Program-made: the position numbers and the translations under genes
Shown: positions 6,011-12,767 of the stretch, in pieces
Layout of the letters: each line of letters opens with the position of its first letter
How positions within the stretch are numbered: the stretch's first letter is position 1
The notes under the pieces: model-generated
Seen by the model: the letters and a program-made list of their open reading frames with translations, nothing else
Told to the model about the DNA's origin: nothing
The model's database searches: none
Assembly (NCBI GenBank): GCA_964439135.1
Contig: CAYTNN010000140.1
Span: 1-12,767 of the forward strand
Reading direction: 5' to 3'
DNA length: 12,767 nucleotides
Source: JAFGPJ01 sp964439135
GTDB taxonomy: Bacteria; Planctomycetota; Phycisphaerae; Sedimentisphaerales; Anaerobacaceae

Positions 6011-9000
6011 ATGCTTAGATGTATAAAATCTTCATCGCTCAGTCTCATCTTAACGGTATTTTGGGTTGGTTCTTTGTATTCAAAGTGCCCGGAAAGCGAC
6101 TTGAGCCGGGACTGCCTGGTCGACTTGCCGGATGTGCAGGTTTTCGACGTGCAATGGCTGGCCCCGCCGAAAAGCATCGCCGAACTTAATGCTGATGACA
6201 TAATCAAACTATACGATTTCGCCCTCATGGCTGACCAATCGAACCTGGAAGGAATACCGCTGGCAATCAATGAGTTCATGGCTTCCAACAGCGATTGTAT
6301 CCAGGACCCGCAGGGCCAATGCGACGACTGGATCGAAATCCACAACTACGGTCCCGATGCTATCAATATCGGCGGCATGTACCTTACGGACAATCTGTCC
6401 GTCCCCACCAGGTGGCGGATACCAGCTAACAATGCTGCTGCAACGACCATCCCAGCAGGTGGTTATCTGTTAATATGGGCCGACAACGATACAACCGATG
6501 CCGGCCTGCACGCGAACTATAAACTCGATGCCAACGGTGAGGAGATTGGGCTGTTCGACAGCGATGGCGTCACTCTGATCGACAGCGTCATCTTCGGTCA
6601 GCAGGCCGGCGACATTTCCTACGGCCGGTACCCCGATGCCAGTGACAATTGGCAGCTTTTCGCTTCCCCCAGTCCGGGAGCGGAAAATGTAGGTGTGTAC
6701 CAGGGTTTTGTTGCCGACGTAGAGTTCAGTCACGATCCTGGTTTTTATGATAGCGCAATTTCGCTTACGATTGCCTGTGAAACCGAGGGAACCTCTATTT
6801 ATTACAGTATAGACGACACAGAACCGGACATTCCGTACACCTCTCCTATTTTAATCAGCGAGACAACAACTCTGCGGGCAATCGCAACCAAAACGGACTG
6901 GAAGCCCTCAAAGATTGTGACACAAGCTTACATTTTCCTCGGACCGGACGTCCGAAATTTTAGTTCTAACCTGCCTATCGCTATCGTTGATACCTTTGAC
7001 GAAGGCATCGGCCAAAATAGACAGACCCTTTCTTTTGCCGGCTTCATCGATACCTCGACCGACGGAAGGGCCAGGATTACAGATGCGCACGAATTCATCG
7101 GCAGAACAGGTATCAATGTTCGCGGCAAAACCTCAGCAAGTTGGCCTAAAAAGCAATATCGCCTGGAAACCTGGGACGAATACGATGACGATAAAGATGT
7201 TTCTATTCTTGGTTTTCCCGCCGAATCAGATTGGATCCTGCAAGGACCCTACTCGGACAAGTCGCTTATGCGCAATGTCCTTTCGTACCAGTGGAGCAAT
7301 GATATCGGTCGATATGCTGTTCGCACACGGTTCATCGAGATGTTTCTAAATACGAACGGAGGGGAAGTATCGATGAGCGACTACGTAGGCGTATACGCGC
7401 TTATGGAGAATATCAAACGGAATAGAAATCGCGTCGATATCACGGAACTGGATCCGGCTGATAACGCCGAGCCGGCCATTACAGGCGGGTATATTATCAA
7501 GAACGATAAGATCGACTCAGGCGAGCAGTACTTTCGCACGAACATTGGTATCCGTTTAATCTACGTTGATCCGGACTCAACGGATATCACGCCCCAGCAG
7601 ATGGCCTGGATTCAAAACTACATCAGGAATTTTGAGTCGGTTCTGTCAGGCTCGGGCTTCACTGATCCGGTCGATGGTTATGCCAAGTATATTGATGTTG
7701 ACTCGTTCATCGACCACCACATCATAGTCGAAATGACCAAAAACATCGATGGAATTCGCCTTAGTACATATTTATACAAGGACCGCGGGGGCAAACTCAA
7801 TATGGGACCGGTCTGGGACTACAATCTTTCTCTGGGCAATGCAAACTACTACGAGGGATGGCGGCCAGATGGCTGGTACCACGAGGTCAGAGGCTTGTGG
7901 ACGCCCGGCTACGAAGGTTACCCCTCATACGAATGGTATCGGCGTCTCTTCGAGGACCCGGAGTTTGAATTACATTACTGGGACCGATGGTATGCACTTC
8001 GCAAAGATGTGTACTCCACCGAAAAACTTCTCGGTGACATTGATATGTACGATGCCTTGCTGGACGAGGCGCAGGCTCGAAATTTTGACCGCTGGAATAT
8101 TCTCGGTCGCTACCTCTGGCCCAACTGGTTTATTGCCGACACCCACCAGGAGGAAATAAACTGGATGAAGCAGTGGCTGGCAACCCGGCTGGAATGGATA
8201 GACAGCCAGTTTTTTGCCCCGCCCGTCTTCAACCGGGACGGTGGTCAAGTTCCCAGCGGATTCAATCTCACTATGGACTCGCCGACCGGCACGATCTATT
8301 ACACGCTGGACGGTTCCGACCCACGCTCCTCAGGAACACCACAGCCGGCAACTGCCCTGGTGCCTGAGAACGCGGACAAGCGAGCGCTCGTCCCTACCGG
8401 TGATATCACCGATAACTGGAAAGGAGGCGGAGTTTTCGATGATTCGGCATGGTTATCCAGCACCGGTTCACCTGGCGGCGTCGGATTTGAAAGGACCATG
8501 GGTTTCGAGGACTTTATCAGCCTTGACCTCAAAGAACAGATGTATGCCACCAACGCTACATGTTATGTCCGCATCCCATTCACAATTGATGTCAACTACA
8601 CTTCTTTGACTCTTAATGTCAGGTACGATGACGGCTTTGTCGCCTACCTTAACAGCATCGAGGTAGCCAGACGAAACTTCGACGGCACGCCGGCCTGGAA
8701 TTCCAGGGCCAGCGCCAGCCACCCTGACTCTTTAGCAGTAGACTTCGAGAGCATCGATATTTCTACTTTTCTTAGTGCTTTACAGCAGGGCGAAAATTTA
8801 TTGGCCATCCAGGCCATGAACAGCTCGGCCACAGGCTCCGATTTTCTTATCTCGGCAGAGCTTCTCGCAAGCGGAGGCGATTCCGGCGACAAAGATCCGG
8901 ATCGTGTCCGGGAATATACCGAGCCGATTACATTGCCCCAGAGCGCCCGGGTCAAGGCAAGGGTATTGAGCGGAGAAGAGTGGAGCGCACTGAACGAAGC

Positions 9001-10528
9001 GGTCTTTGCCATCGGCCCGGTGGCGGAGAATCTGCGCATCACAGAGATTATGTACCATCCGCAGGCTCCGGCGGATGCCAACGATCCTAACGAAGAGTTT
9101 ATCGAACTCAAAAACATCGGCACCGAAACAATAAACCTGAATCTGGTCAGCTTCACGAACGGGATAGATTTCACCTTCCCGAGCATCGAGCTTGCGGCAG
9201 GTGAATATGTAGTCGTCGTTCAGGACCGTAATATCTTCGAAGCACGATACGGCACAAATGTAAACATCGCAGGACAATACTCCGGCAGGCTGAACAATGC
9301 AGGAGAGAGAATCGAACTGGCCGATGCCATCGGCCAAACGATTCTAAACTTCAGCTACGAAGACGACTGGCACTCGATTACCGACGGCGAAGGTTTTTCG
9401 CTGACGATAATAAATCCTGCTAACAGTGACGTGAGCAGTTGGGACAAAAAAGACTCCTGGCGCCCAAGCGCTTACGCAGGCGGCTCGCCGGGACAGGATG
9501 ACAGCGGCATAATTCCCGAACCGGGTGCCATCGTGATTAATGAAGTTCTTGCCCATTCACACGCCGAGGCTTCGGACTGGATCGAATTATACAACACAAC
9601 CGGGACCGCGATTGACATTGGCGGCTGGTTCATCAGTGACAGCAACGATAACCTCTTCAAATACAAGATTGCCAACGGGACCACAATCGGCCCGAACGGT
9701 TACCTTGTTATATACGAAGACCTGTATTTCGGCAATGCTAATGATCCGGGTGCTTATGAGCCGTTTGCCCTGAGCGAGAACGGCGAGCGGTTGTACCTAA
9801 GTTCCGCCCAAAACGATGTATTAACGGGCTATCGTAATGTGGAGGATTTCGGCGCTTCTGAAACCGGCGTCTCTTTCGGGCGTTATCATAAATCCAGCAC
9901 CGACAACTACAACTTCGTAGCAATGGATGAGAATACGCCGGGCTCCGCTAATGCTTATCCGAAGGTCGGCCCTATAGTCATCAGTGAAATAATGTACCAT
10001 CCCGACTGGCCGGAAGGTAGTTCTTATACCAACGACCAATATGAATACATCGAACTGCACAACATCAGTGCCGAGCCGGTCACGCTATATGACTACGTGA
10101 CAGCCGAGCCGTGGAAATTCACCGACGGCATCGAATTCACGTTCGCAGGCGATGCGCCGGTAACAATTCCTGCCGGCGGATATCTCTTGGTAGTCAAGAA
10201 GCCAGCAGCATTTTCATGGCGTTACCCGGCAGTGCCCGCCGAGATAATTTTCGGCCCCTACGACGGCAATCTGAGCAACGCCGGCGAAAGCCTGGAGCTG
10301 AGCATGCCCGGCGACGTGGACAAGGATGGCGTGCGCCAATACATCCGTATCGACAGGGTCAATTACAGCGACGGCTCCCATCCGGAGAATTGTCCCAGCT
10401 CGATAGACCTCTGGCCCGTCGAAGCCGACGGCGACGGAATGGCCTTAGCGCGAAAGGTCCCAGCCGACTACGGCAACGATCCCGACAACTGGCAGGCCGC
10501 TTCACCTACACCCGGCGGCACACAGTAA
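6011..10528 (+). CDS. Secreted CotH-kinase protein with dockerin-like segment and four lamin-tail domains
   Basis: Exported multidomain protein of 1505 residues. In order: signal peptide 1-24; dockerin-like segment 26-76; LTD1 about 83-225; chitobiase-C-terminal-like domain about 235-308; CotH kinase about 315-735; a second chitobiase-like domain (from 738, YYTLDGSDP at 763-771, resuming at 967-1000) interrupted by a jelly-roll at about 778-955; LTD2 about 1007-1162; LTD3 about 1173-1316; LTD4 about 1320-1502. The kinase shows GINVRGKTSASWPKK (367-381), YVGVYALMENIKR (458-470), NIDGIRLSTYLYK (578-590) and GPVWDYN (599-605). CotH of Bacillus is a spore-coat protein kinase; here the setting suggests extracellular protein phosphorylation or a structural role, which is inference. 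LTD motifs such as DWIELYN (1189-1195) repeat along the chain. No C-terminal anchor, PEP-CTERM or sorting signal is visible. It probably forms an operon with the next gene, 60 bases on. Domain calls are sure for LTD and CotH, softer for the boundaries. Confidence 0.92.
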   Translation: MLRCIKSSSLSLILTVFWVGSLYSKCPESDLSRDCLVDLPDVQVFDVQWLAPPKSIAELNADDIIKLYDFALMADQSNLEGIPLAINEFMASNSDCIQDPQGQCDDWIEIHNYGPDAINIGGMYLTDNLSVPTRWRIPANNAAATTIPAGGYLLIWADNDTTDAGLHANYKLDANGEEIGLFDSDGVTLIDSVIFGQQAGDISYGRYPDASDNWQLFASPSPGAENVGVYQGFVADVEFSHDPGFYDSAISLTIACETEGTSIYYSIDDTEPDIPYTSPILISETTTLRAIATKTDWKPSKIVTQAYIFLGPDVRNFSSNLPIAIVDTFDEGIGQNRQTLSFAGFIDTSTDGRARITDAHEFIGRTGINVRGKTSASWPKKQYRLETWDEYDDDKDVSILGFPAESDWILQGPYSDKSLMRNVLSYQWSNDIGRYAVRTRFIEMFLNTNGGEVSMSDYVGVYALMENIKRNRNRVDITELDPADNAEPAITGGYIIKNDKIDSGEQYFRTNIGIRLIYVDPDSTDITPQQMAWIQNYIRNFESVLSGSGFTDPVDGYAKYIDVDSFIDHHIIVEMTKNIDGIRLSTYLYKDRGGKLNMGPVWDYNLSLGNANYYEGWRPDGWYHEVRGLWTPGYEGYPSYEWYRRLFEDPEFELHYWDRWYALRKDVYSTEKLLGDIDMYDALLDEAQARNFDRWNILGRYLWPNWFIADTHQEEINWMKQWLATRLEWIDSQFFAPPVFNRDGGQVPSGFNLTMDSPTGTIYYTLDGSDPRSSGTPQPATALVPENADKRALVPTGDITDNWKGGGVFDDSAWLSSTGSPGGVGFERTMGFEDFISLDLKEQMYATNATCYVRIPFTIDVNYTSLTLNVRYDDGFVAYLNSIEVARRNFDGTPAWNSRASASHPDSLAVDFESIDISTFLSALQQGENLLAIQAMNSSATGSDFLISAELLASGGDSGDKDPDRVREYTEPITLPQSARVKARVLSGEEWSALNEAVFAIGPVAENLRITEIMYHPQAPADANDPNEEFIELKNIGTETINLNLVSFTNGIDFTFPSIELAAGEYVVVVQDRNIFEARYGTNVNIAGQYSGRLNNAGERIELADAIGQTILNFSYEDDWHSITDGEGFSLTIINPANSDVSSWDKKDSWRPSAYAGGSPGQDDSGIIPEPGAIVINEVLAHSHAEASDWIELYNTTGTAIDIGGWFISDSNDNLFKYKIANGTTIGPNGYLVIYEDLYFGNANDPGAYEPFALSENGERLYLSSAQNDVLTGYRNVEDFGASETGVSFGRYHKSSTDNYNFVAMDENTPGSANAYPKVGPIVISEIMYHPDWPEGSSYTNDQYEYIELHNISAEPVTLYDYVTAEPWKFTDGIEFTFAGDAPVTIPAGGYLLVVKKPAAFSWRYPAVPAEIIFGPYDGNLSNAGESLELSMPGDVDKDGVRQYIRIDRVNYSDGSHPENCPSSIDLWPVEADGDGMALARKVPADYGNDPDNWQAASPTPGGTQ
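6086..6235 (+). other. Region encoding an N-terminal dockerin-like segment
   Basis: Residues 26-75 of the first CotH protein. The first half, CPESDLSRDCLVDLPDVQVF (26-45) plus DVQWL (46-50), follows the pattern D-L-x-x-D-C-x-V-D-x-x-D ending in W-L that planctomycete proteins use as a dockerin-like Ca-binding repeat. The second half, ELNADDIIKLYDFALMADQ (58-76), is a worn copy of the same pattern. Several calcium ligands appear to be missing (for example D/N at the DLS-R-D loop), so binding may be weak. Confidence 0.5.
8342..8875 (+). other. Region encoding a jelly-roll domain inserted in a chitobiase-like domain
   Basis: Residues 778-955 of the first CotH protein. Features are VFDDSAWLSS (808-817), RYDDGFVAYLNSIEVA (871-886) and ENLLAIQAMN (928-937). 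The next gene encodes a related domain with FEDGFVAYLNGVPVA (251-265) and DNVLAIHGLN (309-318). The fold is most likely a galactose-binding-like beta sandwich; ligand unknown. Confidence 0.6.
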
Positions 10529-10572
10529 ACTCCGGATATATCAGAGAAGAGGGCAAATAGGCCATATCAAGA

Positions 10573-10578
10573 AAAGGA
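10573..10578 (+). promoter_or_regulatory. Ribosome binding site of the second CotH gene
   Basis: AAAGGA ends ten bases before the ATG at 10589. It sits in the 60-base space after the stop codon of the first CotH gene, where neither a terminator hairpin nor a promoter is evident, so the two genes are probably read from one transcript. Confidence 0.6.
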
Positions 10579-10588
10579 CCGGCAGAGA

Positions 10589-12767
10589 ATGCTCAGATAT
10601 ATGAAAATTTCACTACTTACCTTGATAGCAACTACGTATATGATAGGCTCTGTGAACGCGGAGCTATTAGTTATCAACGAATTTGTGGCACGCAACGACA
10701 GTGAACCGCCGCTGAGAAACGGCGAATTGCTGGACGAAGACGGCGACGCTTCCGACTGGATCGAAATATACAATCCAACTGAAGAGGCAATCAACCTCGA
10801 CGGCTGGTTTCTTACTGATGACGCCGACGACATGGAAAAGTGGGAATTTCCGGCGGTCGAGCTTTCTCGTGGCGGATTTCTGGCCGTATTCGCCTCCGGG
10901 AAAAACCGTCGCGATGCGGACGGGGAGCTACACACTAATTTCCAGCTCCGGGCCGGCGGTGAATTCCTGGCTCTTGTCTTTCCCGATGGCCGGACAATTG
11001 CGCAGGCGTACGACGAATATCCCCCTCAATTTGCTGGCATTTCCTACGGACTGAGCGGAGGCACAGGCAGCACGAGCATAGATACAATATTAATCCCGGA
11101 GATTGCCGCCGCGAAGGCATTAATTCCAACCGATGGTTCGCTTGGTTTGATCTGGACAGCATCGGGATTTAACGACTCTACATGGCTCACTGGTGTCACC
11201 GGCATAGGTTACGACTACGCCGGGCTTATCGGCCTCGATGTCGGCGCTATGAGAAATAACAATCAGACAGTATATACCCGCATCCTTTTTGAAGTTAGTG
11301 ACATCATAGATATTGATGAGCTGACTTTGCGAATGAAGTTCGAAGACGGCTTCGTCGCCTACCTCAACGGCGTTCCTGTTGCCGGTTTCAATGCCGACGA
11401 TCCGGAAAACATGGCGTGGAACGAAGGCGCCACCGCAACACGCGAAGACTCCATAGCGGTAGTCTTCGAGGACTTCGATATTACTGACCACATCGGAGCG
11501 TTGCGGACCGGTGATAACGTGCTGGCGATACACGGGCTCAATACTACTTTGAGCAGTTCGGATTTACTTATTCTGCCGGAACTTATCGCCACCAGTATCG
11601 AAACAGTTAACCTTCCTTCGATGATCGAAGGCTACTTTTACGAATCCACGCCCGGCAAAGAAAACAGCAGTATCAGCATCAACCTCGGGCCTTCTATCAG
11701 CAATGTCACGGAAAATCCGTCACGACCGAACGAAAATGAAGACCTCATTATCACCGCCGAGGTTAAGGAAACCTTCGAGCCAATCAATGAGGTCACGCTA
11801 CTCTGCTACGTCAATTTCGAATATGGAAGCCGATGGCTGCCGGGTGAAGGTTTGCCGATGGTGGACGATGGTTCGGGAGCAGACGCAACGGCAGATGACG
11901 GCATCTATACTGCTGTCGTTCCTTCGGTAAACTATAATCACGGCGATATGATCCGCTGGAAAGTTACCGCCAATGACACAAAGGGCAACACATCGCGCTT
12001 CCCGTTATACCCATACCCCAACGATTCGCCCGAGTATTTCGGAACGGTTGTAGTCGATAGTTCCATAAATTCCAGTCTTCCCGTAATTGAGTGGTTCGTG
12101 GAGAACGTCGGCGCCTCGGATTCTCGCGGAGGAACACGTTGCTCAGTCTATTATCTCGATGAGTTTTACGATAACATTGATATCCACATACGGGGTGGAA
12201 GTACGGCATCAGCACCGAAAAAACACTTCAAGTTCAGATTTAATCGAGGCTATAAATTTTCATACGATCCCAACAAACCGCGAGTCGATGAATTCAATCT
12301 GAACAGCACATATAGCGACAAGGCATATCTGCGGCAAAATCTTGCATTCAATGCATACGACTGGTGCGGCTGTCCGGGCAGCGAGTCGTTCCCGATGAGA
12401 GCACAGCGAAACGGGCAGTTCTACGGCGTGCAGATTTTCATAGAAGAGCCGGAGGAAGAACTACTCGAACGTGAGGGATTTGACCCTGATGGTGCTTTGT
12501 ACAAGATGTACAGCACATTTACGAGTCCCGGCGAAAAGAAAACTCGCCGATGGGAAAACACCTCAGATATATCTAACTTTATTTCAAGTATTAACAACAC
12601 CAGCGGCACGACACTTCATAATAATATTTTCGACCAGGTCAATCTGCCCCTTACGCTGAATTATCTTGTCGGAACGATTATTACGCATCAAAACGATCAT
12701 CCCCACAAAAACCATTACCTTTATCGCGATTCCGACGGCTCCGGCGAATGGTTCTTTATGCCCTGGG
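10589..12767 (+). CDS. Secreted LTD / jelly-roll / CotH-kinase protein, 3' end beyond the window
   Basis: The frame is open from ATG 10589 to the last base: 726 full codons seen. Residues 1-24 are a signal peptide (MLRYMKIS start, cleavage likely after VNA). Residues about 25-155 form an LTD domain (LLVINEF at 26-32, DWIEIYN at 56-62, GWFLTDD at 72-78). Residues about 165-335 are a jelly-roll related to the one in the preceding gene. Residues about 340-360 hold a linker ending in TPGKEN, often seen at the end of such modules. Residues about 366-475 are an Ig/FN3-like domain with an acidic loop, DDGSGADATADDG (426-438). From about 497 the CotH kinase begins: DIHIRGGSTASAPKKHFK (531-548), YSDKAYLRQNLAF (575-587), GQFYGVQIFIEE (609-620) and NDHPHKNHYLYRD (702-714), then MPW at the edge, where a WD pair is expected. 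The C-terminal modules are unknown. Very likely secreted and co-transcribed with the gene before it. Confidence 0.9.
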   Translation, partial: MLRYMKISLLTLIATTYMIGSVNAELLVINEFVARNDSEPPLRNGELLDEDGDASDWIEIYNPTEEAINLDGWFLTDDADDMEKWEFPAVELSRGGFLAVFASGKNRRDADGELHTNFQLRAGGEFLALVFPDGRTIAQAYDEYPPQFAGISYGLSGGTGSTSIDTILIPEIAAAKALIPTDGSLGLIWTASGFNDSTWLTGVTGIGYDYAGLIGLDVGAMRNNNQTVYTRILFEVSDIIDIDELTLRMKFEDGFVAYLNGVPVAGFNADDPENMAWNEGATATREDSIAVVFEDFDITDHIGALRTGDNVLAIHGLNTTLSSSDLLILPELIATSIETVNLPSMIEGYFYESTPGKENSSISINLGPSISNVTENPSRPNENEDLIITAEVKETFEPINEVTLLCYVNFEYGSRWLPGEGLPMVDDGSGADATADDGIYTAVVPSVNYNHGDMIRWKVTANDTKGNTSRFPLYPYPNDSPEYFGTVVVDSSINSSLPVIEWFVENVGASDSRGGTRCSVYYLDEFYDNIDIHIRGGSTASAPKKHFKFRFNRGYKFSYDPNKPRVDEFNLNSTYSDKAYLRQNLAFNAYDWCGCPGSESFPMRAQRNGQFYGVQIFIEEPEEELLEREGFDPDGALYKMYSTFTSPGEKKTRRWENTSDISNFISSINNTSGTTLHNNIFDQVNLPLTLNYLVGTIITHQNDHPHKNHYLYRDSDGSGEWFFMPW

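Noticed and set aside
8644..9337. Long minus-strand open frames of about 180 codons opposite the first CotH gene
   Set aside because: They lie wholly inside a well-supported plus-strand gene, show no family motifs, and are expected as antisense shadows of its codon use.

Overview
The window reads as a piece of a Gram-negative, moderate-GC bacterial genome, most likely a planctomycete of the Phycisphaerae/Sedimentisphaerales type. That is inferred from the protein style: very long secreted proteins combining CotH-kinase, lamin-tail (LTD), chitobiase-like and jelly-roll domains, a dockerin-like segment placed just after a signal peptide, and a secreted glycosidase of an uncommon family. A run of exactly 100 N at 2209-2308 marks a scaffold join of unknown true length, so the assembly is draft or metagenomic, and the genes on its two sides may not be true neighbours.

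Layout. 98-2071 (-): secreted TIM-barrel glycoside hydrolase, probably of the DUF5696/GH101/GH129-like group, with its own promoter and ribosome binding site. 2209-2308: gap. 2311-2877 (+): 3' part of an M48 zinc metalloprotease whose start is lost in the gap. 2834-4978 (-): CBS-CBS / cysteine-rich GAF-like / GGDEF / HD-GYP protein, a predicted two-way c-di-GMP enzyme, overlapping the protease tail convergently. 4979-5331: divergent intergenic region with a plausible forward promoter. 5332-5781 (+): small free-standing protein resembling the N-terminal domain of GspE/PilB ATPases (MshEN-like), without any ATPase. 5908-5937: strong sigma70-like promoter leading to a two-gene unit: 6011-10528 (+), a complete 1505-residue CotH-kinase protein with four LTD domains, and 10589-12767 (+), a second CotH-kinase protein cut by the window end.

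How they may work together. The two CotH genes are co-oriented, 60 bases apart, begin with nearly the same signal peptide, and share LTD, jelly-roll and kinase modules in different orders. They look like an operon of secreted surface or matrix proteins, potentially phosphorylating extracellular proteins. The c-di-GMP enzyme and the GspE-N-like protein sit back to back. Because intact MshEN domains are known c-di-GMP receptors in secretion and pilus ATPases, a signalling link is an attractive but unproven idea. The glycosidase and the protease have no demonstrable tie to the rest. No tRNA, rRNA, CRISPR array, insertion sequence or phage gene was seen.
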